Assembly (NCBI GenBank): GCA_036186865.1
Contig: AP025041.1
Span: 42,367,424 to 42,431,423 of the forward strand
Source of the DNA: Eustoma russellianum
Lineage: Eukaryota; Streptophyta; Magnoliopsida; Gentianales; Gentianaceae
Reading direction: 5' to 3'
Length of the DNA: 64,000 bases
Below, in pieces: positions 11,585-22,377 of this stretch (position 1 is the first letter of the stretch; every line of letters starts with the position of its first letter). A program made the position numbers and the translations under genes. The notes beneath the pieces were generated by a model, which worked only from the letters and a program-made list of their open reading frames with translations, was not told where the DNA came from and searched no databases.

Positions 11585-11839
11585 ATGGCATCCAGCAGAT
11601 AGATTTTGGGGGCTATATAAAAGTTCCTTCAGTTCAGGAGTTGGCCAAGCAGAAACCTGAATCTGTTCCATTGCGATACGTTCGTCCAGATCAAGACCAT
11701 CCCTTTTCAAATCTTAATGATGCTTCTACTTCAGAAAGATCCCACTCATCGATATGCAAAAGCTGTTTTCTGAAGGAAATATTGGGAATTTAGAGCTTGA
11801 AAGCTTACATATGCTTGTCAAGAGTTGGGATTTTTTCAG
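11585..11839 (+). pseudogene. Dioxygenase exon 1 (N-terminal domain, frameshifted)
   Basis: The readable core is GGYIKVPSVQELAKQKPE ... LRYVRPDQDHP, the N-terminal signature of SRG1/codeine-demethylase-like dioxygenases, followed in another frame by IPLIDMQKLFSEG. An ATG at 11585 gives MASSR and is the natural start, but it is out of frame with the core by one base. Two further shifts lie at about 11730 (an A run) and just before the exon end (a G run). The exon ends in TTTTTTCAG followed by GTAAGC, a strong donor. Intron 1 is 205 bp (11840-12044). Confidence 0.75.
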
Positions 11840-12044
11840 GTAAGCATATACTATTGCTGATAACATTACCAACTTTTCAGTTAATCATATCCTACGAGCT
11901 TAGCAGGGCTCTTATAAGTCGTTCTTAGACCACCATAATGAATTCATTTATGAAGTTCCTTAGGAGGAACATGCATTTGCATGTTTTCATTTGATTTTGG
12001 CAAGTGGGATGGAATGAAAATCATGTATGTATTTACTTTACCAG

Positions 12045-12293
12045 CTGATTAATCATGGTGTGAGCTCTCAACTGCTGGAGAACGTGGACTTTGGGACTCG
12101 AGAATTCCTTAATTTGCCAAAGGAGGAAAAGGATATAAATTTGCACAAAAAGCAGGCGATGCAGAAGGATTTGGGCAAGCCTTGTTTTTCTCAGAAGAAC
12201 AAAAGCTTGATGGGCAGATATGCTTTACATGCTCACTTTACCTTCAGACATGAGGAAGCCTCACTTATTTCCCAAACTTCCTCTCTCCTTCAG
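12045..12293 (+). pseudogene. Dioxygenase exon 2 (frameshifted)
   Basis: After the acceptor TTTACCAG the exon opens with LINHGVSSQLLENV and REFLNLPKEEK, the usual exon-2 start of this family. A shift at about 12130 (A run) moves into AGDAEGFGQALFFSEEQKL, and another at about 12215 moves into the frame that ends in KPHLFPKLPLSF just before the donor GTAACC. The exon then ends two bases into an arginine codon, exactly complementing exon 3 at 42821. Both shifts can be explained by one missing base. Confidence 0.75.
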
Positions 12294-12539
12294 GTAACCT
12301 TCCCCCTTTATTTTCACCACAGGAGACAATTTTGTTGTATATGTCATAAAGAAACTGCATTTGCTACTCATACTAACTTGAAAGCCAATATCACACGACT
12401 TGAACCCCCAAACCTCTCAAAGGTTAGGTTTTGATGATTTCACCAACAAAAGAAAAAAAAAAGGAATTCAAAATGAAAGTAAACAACACCACACGATATT
12501 GAATCTGCACCCCGACGAACTCAATCTATCTGTTGGATT

Positions 12540-13160
12540 TAGGGGTGTACATGATCCGATCTGGTCGGTTTTTTGGGCATATTATAAACGAACCGTTGTA
12601 CAGTTTGAAATGGTTTTAAAACCGAAACTGGACCGAAACCGCACAACAAACTATTTGACCGGTCCAGTTTGGTTTGGTTTGATTTCGCTTTTTCCGATTT
12701 ATTTGATTAAATACAATTGGGTAAAAATTTCTAAAATTACAAACCAAATAGCCAATTAAATAAATTTACAAGGCTACTAAATAAATTGCAAAGTATATAT
12801 ATATTTTTACACATTTTATCTATTTTATAAAATATGTATATTTTATAGAAACTGTGCGGTCCAATTTTTATAAATAATATATTTTATAACATATCCTATA
12901 TATTTTATAAAATAATATATTTTACATATTTATAAAATATATATTTTATAAAACATATATTAATATATATATATACACATACATATATATATATATTACA
13001 GAACGGTCCGGTCCAGTTTTACGGTTCCCAAACCGAAAAAACCGGACCATATAAAACGGTTTGGTTTTCAAATGTTTAAAACCGACTGCTAAACCGTTAG
13101 TTTGGTTTGGTGATTTGGTTCGGTTTGGTTTGGTGATTTGGTCCGCTTTGTTCACCCCTA
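12540..13160. mobile_element. Non-autonomous hAT-like MITE
   Basis: The 621-bp element begins TAGGGGTGTAC and ends in the near reverse complement TTCACCCCTA. It is flanked by 8-bp direct repeats, GTTGGATT at 12532-12539 and ATTGGATT at 13161-13168 (7 of 8 match). Eight-base target duplications and (T)AGGGGTG ends are typical of hAT-derived MITEs. The interior has subterminal CCGGTCCGGTTTGG-type repeats in both orientations and an AT-rich centre, with no transposase. It lies in intron 2. Confidence 0.8.
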
Positions 13161-13259
13161 ATTGGATTGCGGTGTGTTAAATATTCAATAATCAATATCT
13201 CAATAAATTTGTACTTATCAACAAAGTCGGACAATACACCCTAATTAGGTCTGGAAGAA

Positions 13260-13425
13260 TCACAACAACACTACAATACTATTGTGGAAGTTAGATTTGT
13301 ACTCATTGTATTAGGTTTTTAGATCTACTCCTATCTATTACCTGTAATCATCTAATATGACTTGAGATGAAAATAAAAATACCCAATTCTTCATCTTTGT
13401 TTTGACATGGTACAGAGCCATATAC
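13260..13425 (+). mobile_element. Possible old Copia LTR end with primer-binding site
   Basis: A stretch ending CTTTGTTTTGACA is followed at about 13409 by TGGTACAGAGCC, close to the TGGTATCAGAGC primer-binding site complementary to initiator-Met tRNA. The sequence before it resembles the 3' end of a Copia LTR. No matching second LTR was found in the window, so this is a weak call. Confidence 0.35.
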
Positions 13426-13688
13426 AAAGCCTTTTCTGAACGCCATTTCCCAATCTTAAACAAGAATTCAGAGGAGAAGATCACAACTGAAATTGATTAT
13501 TCTACAGGAGACCCTTCTCCAAAACAAAGACCTTGCTAAAACTCTTCCGAAAAAATCTTCCGTGTGAAAATACTAATTCTTACATAGAAATCTTCGTGTG
13601 AAGATCTGAGAGTTATCTCAGTTATAGAACCATTCTTCGAGAAATGCAATTAGAATGTCACCAATATTGTTTACTTTGTTGATGAGCC

Positions 13689-14370
13689 TATTGAAATCAG
13701 TCTGCATAAATAAAATACAGAGTGAAGTGTCAAACAGGGGTGCCTGGCCGAGGGGAGGTGTACAAAATTATGTACAGTGAAGTACTAAGCTGAGGTGATG
13801 AAATGCTTCGAACCGAGGTGATGAAGTGGTCGAGTTGAGGTGATAGAATACCAAGCTGAAGTGATGAGGTGAAGGCACTAAGGCAATGGACAAATGAGCA
13901 GATGTGTCGAGCCGAGCTGAGCTAAACACAATGTCAGCCGAGCAGAATAAGGATATCAGTAAGGCAATAAGATGACGGCAGTGATGAGTGGATGAGCCAA
14001 GCAGAGAAACAATTACAACTTAGCAAAAGAAGGATCTCATTAATATGAGATGCCGACATCAATGAACATATGTGCTGAGCTGAGCAAGCAACGACAGCTG
14101 AGCATAACACAACACAAAATACGACAAGAGACACATTTGCATTTGCAAATACACCTATTTATACTTACATTCACATACATCCACTAGTTCAGTGGTTTCG
14201 AGAAAACTACCTATTTTAAATAAATATGGCCGTTAGAGAGCCGTTGGAAGATTGGGGCTTCTTATCTCTTTTCTCAAGCCTTATAAAAGGCAAATAATAG
14301 ACATTTGAAAGCGATAGAGTCTGAATATATTTTTTGTGCAGCCTGCAATCGACACTTCAATTTTTCGACA
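13689..14370 (+). repeat. LARD 5' LTR
   Basis: Starts TATTGAAATCAG (a decayed TGTTGAAA start is likely) and ends TTTTTCGACA. It contains an array of GAGGTGATGAAGTG-like repeats about 25-30 bp apart (13790-13880) with CCGAGCTGAG variants to 14110. A TATAAAA box lies near 14282, close to the 3' end of the LTR. Confidence 0.75.
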
Positions 14371-14384
14371 TGGCATCAGAGGCA
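14371..14384 (+). other. LARD primer-binding site
   Basis: TGGCATCAGAGGC directly after the LTR differs by one base in its core from TGGTATCAGAG, the site paired by initiator-Met tRNA in plant LTR elements. It fixes the LTR end. Confidence 0.7.
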
Positions 14385-14539
14385 TAAGTTCAAGAAGAAG
14401 AAAAAGCTGTGAAGGAAAAATGTATCGGACAAGTCATTTGAAAACTCTTTTTTTAGAAACTCTTACCAAGTCATTCTTTCATCCTCTTTCAAAATCCTTT
14501 CAAAAACTCTTCACTTGTTTCTTCAGCTTCACACCCATT

Positions 14540-15580
14540 TCAAAAATCTTTAGGCTGAGAAGAGCCTTAGCATATTCTTAAATCTTTGTTTAAATAGGCT
14601 ATGAAGAGCATTATCCGGTTAAGTTGAAATCTTTCGATACTTAGATCCAGTTCTTGAAGTTTTTGCTTCATCTTTTTTGGTTGCTTCACAACAACATTTA
14701 AACAAGAAGAAGACAACCATTCAATTCTATTGCTTGGTAGGAACTTGGCCAATGTTCTTCAACAGCACCTCCTTTGGATGTCTTCTACTTCGTCCTGCTA
14801 TGCAAATTTTTTTCCTAACATTCCTTTGTACATGATTTCTAACTAATTTTCAATAGTCTTTGAAGAGCCGTGACATAAGACTGAAATCTTTTTCTTGAAT
14901 AGGCAATGAGAGCCTTGGCCATAGGGCCAAATCATCAAGAGGTCACAGAACCTCAGCTTGTTGCTCCTTCAGAAACAATTTCAATTTCTGGTTGTTGTGG
15001 ATATTGGACGAAGTGCCATTTTCAAAAGACCTTCTATAAACTTTTGTGGATGTCTGCGAAGTGCCATTTTTTCAAAAAGGACCATTGAGTCACTAAATAT
15101 TCTTTTGAAAAAAATGGAACAGATCACTCTACGTACCTCTAAGGTTATAGAGGCAAACAGCTTCAAACAACCTCATACATCTTCCAAGGCCATAGAACCA
15201 AGGTCGTATATCAACAATGGTCGTTAAGCCTTCAGAGGCCAAAAGTCATTTCTTTATGACTAAGTCACAAATTTTAATTGATACGGATCTCTCTGAGCCA
15301 TTTCAAAGCCATGGATCCTTCTGAGCCATCTTCATTAGATCTGAAGAGCCTTGGCTGTAAAGCTGAATCTCCTCAATAGGCTATGAAGAGCCTTGGCCAT
15401 AAAGCCAAATATTTTTATTAGGCCATTCAAAGATCCTTGGCCATGGAGCTAAAATATATCTTTAATGGGCCACCTACATAGCCTTTGCCATATAGCATAA
15501 TTCTATCTTGTGATTAGACCTGAAGAGCTTGGCCTTAAAGCTGAAATCTTTTCAAGTAGTTTAATACACCATAAATGGCC
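14540..15580 (+). repeat. Degenerate tandem repeat in LARD interior
   Basis: The phrase GAAGAGCCTTGGCCATAAAG followed by C-x-x-AAATCTTTT recurs with variation at about 14550, 14600, 14860, 14905, 15340, 15380, 15430, 15480 and 15520. Locally the spacing is about 55-60 bp. It gives several short frames but none shows a domain. I regard it as an expanded non-coding repeat of the element. Confidence 0.65.
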
Positions 15581-16206
15581 TTAATTTTGTAGTCTTGAAC
15601 TCTTATTGCATAAATATTACTTGATCTAAGGGTCTTTTTTATTAAAACTATTTTTCAACTAGGCCATTGAATATTAAAATTTTTTTTGGCATTATTGTCC
15701 GAGTTTTATCTTAGCCTATTCTTTTCATTTTTAGTCTGTCTTACTTCTTAAACACCTTCTTGAAAATTGAATGATACAAAGGAGGAACAAAAAGAGAAGA
15801 AATTGGAGAAGAAAGGTACAGAAACGGAAAGTGAGAAAGATGAAAGAGAAGAGTGATGTGTGAGTTTCTTTATGAGTGACAAGTGGGACTGATATGTCCC
15901 ATTCAAACGGGGTTGACATTTGTGATCTGACTTAACACGGTCCCAACTTGTCCACTTGGAACTTTACATTGTGTGTGTATAACGGGTGTTGATTTCGAAA
16001 TGAGTCAAGGCTGCAAGAAATGTTAAAGTGTATGTACCAAGCTGAGCTCATATTACAACTGAAATTGGAGGGCTGGCTGTGCTGAGCATAAGGTGTTCAT
16101 TTTATGCCAATTACGTGGTATCTCTGCGACAAACTATACCACAATGAAATCAGGTATATTTAATTAATAACATAGGACGGTAAATTCTTACTCAAATATC
16201 ATTTAT
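15581..16206 (+). other. LARD interior, non-coding
   Basis: No retroviral-type domain is visible in any frame. A purine-rich stretch near 15780-15850 and GAGCTGAG motifs like those of the LTR are present. Confidence 0.5.
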
Positions 16207-16490
16207 TTCGTCAGTGGTTTAAATATGTGTTGGAAATTATATTCTTTCTTAGTGGATTATATGTTGCTGACCTGATATCTCAGTTCAGACATAACCTGTA
16301 TCTAACTTTAGACTTAATTCAACCCATTCAGAAAGATATTAGATTATTTCGTCAATGGTTTAAATATGTGTTGGAAATTATATCCTTTCTTAGTGGATTA
16401 TATGTTGCTGACCTGATATCTCAGTTCAGACATAACATGTATCTAACTTTAGACTTAATTCAACCCATTCAGAAAGATATTAGAGCACTT
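16207..16490 (+). repeat. 141-bp direct tandem duplication
   Basis: Two adjacent copies with a period of exactly 141 bp (GTCAGTGGTT at 16210 and GTCAATGGTT at 16351) differ at only a few positions. Because 141 is a multiple of three, a single open frame (16227-16499) reads through both, giving VADLISQFRHN twice. I recognise no domain in the peptide. Confidence 0.9.
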
Positions 16491-17396
16491 TTAAGGTGAG
16501 CTGAGGTAAGCTGAGTGTTATGGTTACCACAATCACAAAGGTTTTATGTCATCTGTGTACCTCGTCATAATGTGTAAATCACAATAATTCATTAATTTTA
16601 AAGCACAAAATAGCGTTTCAGGGTTAAATCAAGTGACATTAATCTGTTAATGTAATAAATTAAGATTACCTAACGATCAACTATAATCTGTGCTTACCTG
16701 ACCTAAAGCTTAAGTTCTCACAATACATTTCCTTGATTTGGTACTAATGTTTACACTTTTACTCCTTTCTATCGCCACCACCATCTCTTCACCAATATCA
16801 TTTACCTTCCAAAAGCATTTCTTTTTGCATATTCTGTGTGGCTTGAATTGGAGTTATTATCCTCTGTTTCTTGACCAACTGTCCTGATTTGAGAATACTC
16901 TGCAGGCTCCAAACTTAAACCCCTTTTCCTTATGGAAGTACTCTCTTTGGGTTGTCTGCCAGTCAGACGTTAAAATACTATGGTTATACTCCTTGGGTAT
17001 GAGATAAATGAAGAAAAGATTGTCTACTAGTGTGCATTATGTGTAGTATGTATGACTCTATTATCTATGGATTAAGAAATAGTATTACTAATCTATTCTA
17101 TTGTATGTTTGGATATGGAATTCTAAAACTGGAATGCCTTATGAAATTGTTTATCAGTTAAATAGAAAAGAGATTTACCTCTAACATTAAAAGCACGTAG
17201 AAGTAGTGCTAAAATGTGAATGTTATTCACTAAGTAAAATATTGTTGTCATCTGAGCACACAATAGATTGTGTCATTTGAATGCTTCTAAAATCTGACGA
17301 AATTGGTTGGGTTGTATGCGCTCATGAAACTCTACAAGTGAGGTATACGAATCGCTATAACAATTTTTTGCAAATGGTAATGGTTTTCATTCTTAC
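16491..17396 (+). other. LARD interior left of the Gypsy insertion
   Basis: No coding domain recognised. The last five bases, CTTAC at 17392-17396, are the Gypsy target-site duplication. Confidence 0.5.
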
Positions 17397-19316
17397 TGTT
17401 ATAACCGTATAAAAGAAAAAAGAAAAAAAAATTAGTTAATGATAAATATAAAATAAAAAGTGGGTGCCGTGTGATATATGTGTAGGAAAAAAAAATAAAC
17501 TAATTAACCAAATTCTATCCTTAATTTCCCTCACTTATCATCTCACCCTTATTCCCTCAAATCTCTTATTAATATATATCAAACCCTAATCCCCTCCCCT
17601 CTCTCAAAAAGAAACGCAGCCTCTCCTCTCCCCCTTCCCCCATCAAACTTGCGGCACCAAGAGAGAAAGAAAAAAAAAGACTTTTTATCCAAGGCTTCAA
17701 GAGGAGTGGGAATCACAACCCTAACATCATCACCATCATCTCTCGTATATAACTTCTTGCTGGGATTGAGGTAGGTGCATATTATTTATTCCCTCAAAAC
17801 AGTATGAAGATTGCATGCTCAAAACGGTATTCTATTTGTTTATTGTTGTTTTTCTATTCTTGATTTGATCATGAACTTGTTGGTGTATTCTCTTTGTGAT
17901 AACATGAAGCCTATATGTGTGAGAAAATATGTGTCTTATTGATGTTGGCCGAAACCTGCCCCTGTCCCTTTGTGATATTAATTGTTTATGTGTTGTAATG
18001 GGTGATTGATGTTTTTGGATTTTCGGCATGCTATATAAAAAAAATTGCAATGTGGCCATTTTGGCCAATTTCCGTGCGTTGTGTATATATTATAAAAAAC
18101 AAAAAAAAAGAGACACAAAGGGTTGGCCATTCGGCCAAACCCATGATTTGCATATATTAAAAAAAATAAATAATAATAAGAAAGAAAGGGGGCTGGCCTT
18201 TCGGCCAAAACCCAAGATATTAAAAAAAAGAGTAAATTAAGTAATTAAAAAAAGAAGGGGTTGGCCTTTCGGCTGACCCAATTTAAAAAAAATAAATAAA
18301 TAATAAATAATAATAAAAGGACAAAGGGTTTGGCCAGTTCGGCTGAACCCAATTTTTTAAAAAAAAGAAAAAAGGGGGGTAAAATAAAATAAAATAATAG
18401 AATAAGTAGACTAAGTAATAGGATACGGACGTGGTACAGAGAGAAGTAATGGGGGGCAGCTGTGTGGTGCATTGCATTCATGGCACGTGCATTGCATGAG
18501 ATATACTGCGTCTATAGGGCGTGGGTATCGGGAATGACTTACCGTGTCTATAAAGCACCGGGGTCATGAGACATACTGCGTCTATAGGGCGTGGGTGTCC
18601 AAACGGCAAGTGGTGGCTAGAGACCACGACGCTGGATTTAGGACCCGGGAGCATGCATTGCATATAGGTCTAGGGGCATATTGCATGACATGATTCTCGT
18701 TGCGTGTGACACGTTAATTGAGCATGCATCACGTACTTGCACATTTTTATGTGGAGTGCTTTACCTTTCCGTATATGCCATGCTATCATGTTTTATGTGT
18801 TATGTGTTGATATCTTTTTGGGTGTGTACTCTTTGTGTTGTTTTGAGAGGCACCTACTGGGTGATTACCATCACTCACCCCCTACTATTCCAGGTGAGAC
18901 CGATAATGCCTACGATTATATTTTCCTCGAGGATGGTGCCGATGTCGTGGAGTGGGCCGAGTGACCAGTACATATGAGTGCGGCGAGGGCAGAGACGGGC
19001 TGTTTTATGATATTCTTGGGGTGACATTGAGATTTATATTTTACGTTAGTACGTTGAGACATTTCTTTTAGACTTTTAATTCAGACATTTGATTTTGACT
19101 TGTAGGGCCTGGTCAGCCTAATAGTGATGTTTTTATTTTGTTGAGGTTCATTAAATTCTAGTTAGTGTTGTGTTTAAACCGTTTCCGCGAAAAGAAAAAA
19201 AAATTTCTATGTCAACGCTGACGTGTAACAGGTTGATGTGACGCTTTGTATTCTCCTTAGTGAGATACGGCGGGTGCACCGTTACCGAGGATGGAGCTCG
19301 GGAGCGGGGCGCTACA
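17397..19316 (+). repeat. Gypsy 5' LTR
   Basis: TG...CA-bounded LTR. It contains an array of TTGGCC-N4-GGCCAA-like hairpins between A-rich spacers (18050-18360). A GCGTCTATAGGGCGTGGG motif follows twice (about 18507 and 18577), and then a CTCACCCCCTACTATTCCAGG stretch near 18873. The frame at 18681-18977 is open in both LTRs but has no domain. Confidence 0.9.
18050..18360 (+). repeat. Hairpin array inside the Gypsy 5' LTR (~68-bp period)
   Basis: Units such as GGTTGGCCATTCGGCCAAAC recur at about 18122, 18190, 18257 and 18326, with a shorter GGCCATTTTGGCC at 18054. Each can form a stem and is followed by an A-rich spacer. The same array is in the 3' LTR at 24990-25305. Confidence 0.8.
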
Positions 19317-19318
19317 GG

Positions 19319-19331
19319 TGGTATCAGAGCC
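19319..19331 (+). other. Gypsy primer-binding site
   Basis: TGGTATCAGAGCC, two bases after the LTR end, is complementary to the 3' end of initiator-Met tRNA, the usual primer for plant LTR elements. Confidence 0.9.
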
Positions 19332-19580
19332 CAGGCTTCAGATACGCCTCGGGAACGTGAGATTAGTTAATCACCCCTAGAAATAAGTGACGATATGTTT
19401 TCAAATGATATTTTAACTTAAATAAAATGAAGTAGACATAAGCTATGATTGGGTTTCGGGTGGTGTGTTCCGTTAGTGAGTATACGTTATAGGCTACCGT
19501 TTTGCCCTCCAATTTTATATCTCTTTACGACACTCTTAAACTTAAATTTCGTATAACATGTTTTGATCTGTCTACAGACG

Positions 19581-20769
19581 ATGCCACCACGACGTGAACC
19601 ACCAGGGAATGGAGGACATAACGGAGACGAGCATCATGGGCAAGGGGCTATCCCCCAAAACCTTGCTGATACGCTGGCCAATCTGATGGCCTTGATAGCT
19701 AATCAGCAAACACAGATGGCGCAATAGTACACTCAGATGGCACAGCAACAGGCACAGATCGCTCAGATACTTCAGCAAACTCAACAGCAACAGCAACAAC
19801 CACCACCACCACAACCGCAGCAAGGCTTGCGGTTCTACTACAGGGAGATGCAGAACTCCCGGATACCGATGTTCAGAGGTACCACTCGGCCTGAGGAAGC
19901 CGAGATCTAGCTCAAAAATGTGACCGAACAAATAAGGCTAATACAGGTACCTACGAATCTAAAGGTGGAGATAACGACCCCGTTTCTGGAAGGGGAAGCT
20001 GAAAGATGGTGGAATGGAGTGAAGCGCAGATTGACTCCACCGGTGACTTGGGAGCAGTTTGTGGAGGAGTATAAGAAGCATTATGTTCCTAGCAGCGCTA
20101 TTCAGAGAAGGATGGCAGAGTTCCAGATGCTGACACAGGGGTCCATGACAGTCGATCAGTATTCTGAGAAGTTTCACGAGCTGGGTCAGTATATGTCATG
20201 TATCATGGACAATGAGGAGGCCAAGATGCTGAAGTTCCAGACCGGTCTGAGTTTTCGCGTCCAGCAGGCTATTGTTTGTGCAGAGCCCACGACATTTGAG
20301 GGACTACTGGAGGTATGCAGACGTGTTGAGAGGAACTTGGATAGGGCTGCTGCACTGGATAGACTTAAGAGACCTCGTGAGGATTTGCATGCGGGCAAAT
20401 CAGGGAGATGGCTGAAGGTGCCCCGACGCCATCAGTCTGGACAACCTTTCCGACCAGAGCGACAGCAGGGTACAGCGAGTCAGATACCGATGATTGAGGG
20501 ACCAGTACCGACTGATGCGCAGCCAGTGAGAGCTGTGGCACCTGCCTCACAGTGTACACTGTGCGGACGTATTCATCCGGGGCAATGTTGGAAGGCTCAG
20601 AGGGCTTGCTATAATTGTGGGAAGCAAGGACATCTCGCCAGGGAATGCTCTGCACCAGCTCAAGTAAATCCGCAGACCCAGGCACAGCAGGGAGGCCGAG
20701 GCCGGACCAATGCTCGGGTCCATGCGATGACAGATGCAGAGGTCGAGGAGTCAGGCGACGTGGTTACAG
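19581..20769 (+). pseudogene. Gypsy gag (capsid and nucleocapsid), two stops
   Basis: Gag would form the virus-like particle. The first ATG after the primer site (19581) opens the frame. A Q/P-rich N-terminus is followed by the retrotransposon gag domain (EAERWWNGVKRRL, WEQFVEEYKKHY) and a CCHC zinc knuckle CYNCGKQGHLARECS at about 20609-20650. In-frame TAG stops lie at 19725 and 19908. The second is where related elements have tryptophan, so it fits a TGG-to-TAG change. The exon-like end at 20769 splits a glycine codon at a GT. Confidence 0.85.
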
Positions 20770-20858
20770 GTATATTTATTTAAGTATTTAAATTCAAAGT
20801 TGCATTAAATTCTATGTGTTGTTATTGCATGTTATGTGCTAAACCTCAAACGTGTTAG
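20770..20858 (+). other. Putative spliceosomal intron 1 of the Gypsy element (gag-protease boundary)
   Basis: The 89-bp segment starts GTATAT, ends GTGTTAG, is AT-rich and has a TGCTAAAC branch-like motif about 20 bases before the acceptor. Removing it joins G at 20769 to GT at 20859-20860 as a glycine codon and restores one frame from gag into protease (DVVTG-VILINKV). Unspliced, the gag frame stops at 20783. Confidence 0.65.
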
Positions 20859-21400
20859 GTGTGATTTTAATTAACAAAGTACCAGCCAATGTTCTGTTCG
20901 ATAGTGGGGCGAGTCACTCGTTTACGGCAAAGAGGTTTGCCAAGAATCTGGATGTTCTTCCTGAATGGCTTGAGACTCCCTACCGTATACAAGCCGCTGG
21001 CGACCAAGTACTCGTGTCCCATCATCATTACAAGGGATGTGAATTAGAGATTAACGATCTGCAGTTCTCTGCGACCTTGATACCGATCCGGATGCACGAC
21101 TTTGACATTATTCTGGGCATGGACTTTTTGGCAAAGTATCATGCCAATATTGATTGCCGGCGACTTCAGGTCAGCATGAAGACGCCTGAGTTGTGGGAAA
21201 CTACTTTTCAAGGGAACTCTAAATTGAAGAAGGCACTTCAGAAGATCTATCTGACTACAGCTCAGGCTTTCCGAGCACTAAAGAAAGGAGGAGAGGGATT
21301 TCTGATTTTCTCAATGGGTGTCGAGAAGGAGGTTCCACAGATTGACCAAATTCCCGTAGTAAAGGAATTTACAGACGTTTTCCCTGAGGAGCTGCCAGGA
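20859..21400 (+). pseudogene. Gypsy protease domain
   Basis: Aspartic protease (retropepsin-like, RVP_2) with the catalytic VLFDSGASHSF motif at about 20894-20926, and DIILGMDFLAKYHANIDC downstream, typical of plant Gypsy elements. It would process the polyprotein. The domain itself is open. It continues in the same frame into the RT linker. Confidence 0.85.
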
Positions 21401-22325
21401 CTACCCCCAGAAAGGGAAGTAGAGTTCGAGATCAATCTTGTATCCGGTGCTGAACCCATTTCCAGGGCACCCTACCGCATGGCACCAGCAGAACTCAAGG
21501 AGTTGAAAGAGCAGTTACAGGAACTGCTGGATCGTAAATTTATTCGACCCAGCGTATCACCTTGGGGTGCTCCAGTCCTGTTTGTGAAAAGAAGGATGGA
21601 AGTATGAGATTATGCATAGATTACTGGGAGCTCAATAAGATCACCATCAAGAACAAGTATCCATTACCTCGAATCGAGGATCTCTTTGATCATCTACGGG
21701 GGGCTAGAGTATTTTCCAAAATTAATTTGTGATCCGGTTACCATCAGTTGAGGATCAAATCAGGGGATACAACAAAGACTGCTTTCCGAACACGTTATGG
21801 CCACTACGAATTCCTGGTTATGCCTTTCGGATTGACCAACGCCCCAGCCGCCTTTATGGACCTGATGAACACAGTATTTCGGAGACAGCTGGATAAGTTC
21901 GTAGTTGTGTTCATCGACGATATCCTTATATACTCCCCTGACGAAGATACTCACGCTGAGCATTTGAGGGAGGTTCTAGAGACCCTTCAGAAAAGCAAAT
22001 TGTACGCCAAGTTTAGTAAATGTGAGTTTTGGTTGAAGAGCGTAGCCTTTTGGGTCATGTGGTCTCTGAAGAGGGAATTTCTGTGGACCCAAAGAAGGTA
22101 GAGGCGATCACTGAGTGGCCTAGACCCACTAATGTGACCGAAGTAAGGAGTTTTCTCGGTCTGGCTGGATACTACAGGAAGTTTGTAGAGGGCTTCTCAT
22201 CTATTGCAGTGCCCCTGAGCCAATTGACGCAGAAGAAGTCGAAGTTTGAATGGACCGCCGAGTGCGAGCAGAGCTTTGCTGAATTAAAAAGGAGACTGAC
22301 CACAGCCCCTATTCTTGCTCAGCCC
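21401..22325 (+). pseudogene. Gypsy reverse transcriptase, one stop and two frameshifts
   Basis: The RT starts after a LPGLPPEREVEFEI linker and shows YRMAPAELKELKEQL, LCIDYWELNK, MPFGLTNAPAAF and the catalytic VVFIDDILIYS. A one-base loss near 21590 (A run) and another near 22052 (T run) shift the frame. TGA at 21730 replaces a tryptophan found in relatives (G-to-A change). The thumb (SFLGLAGYYRKFVEGFS) is present and open. Confidence 0.9.
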
Positions 22326-22377
22326 TCCACGTCAGAAGGGTTTGTCATTTACAGTGACGCTTCTCAGAACGGGCTAG
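22326..22377 (+). pseudogene. Gypsy RNase H domain, first part
   Basis: GFVIYSDASQNGLG holds the first catalytic aspartate of the RNase H fold. The frame ends inside a glycine codon at 22377, where the putative intron 2 begins. Confidence 0.8.

Noticed and set aside
18681..18977. 98-codon frame conserved in both Gypsy LTRs (also 25629-25925) as a gene
   Set aside because: It is conserved only because the two LTRs are nearly identical; it has no recognisable domain and lies in the LTR.
20770..20783. Programmed frameshift at the Gypsy gag-protease boundary
   Set aside because: An 89-bp non-coding gap with stops separates the frames, which a one-base shift cannot bridge; a GT-AG intron explains it better.
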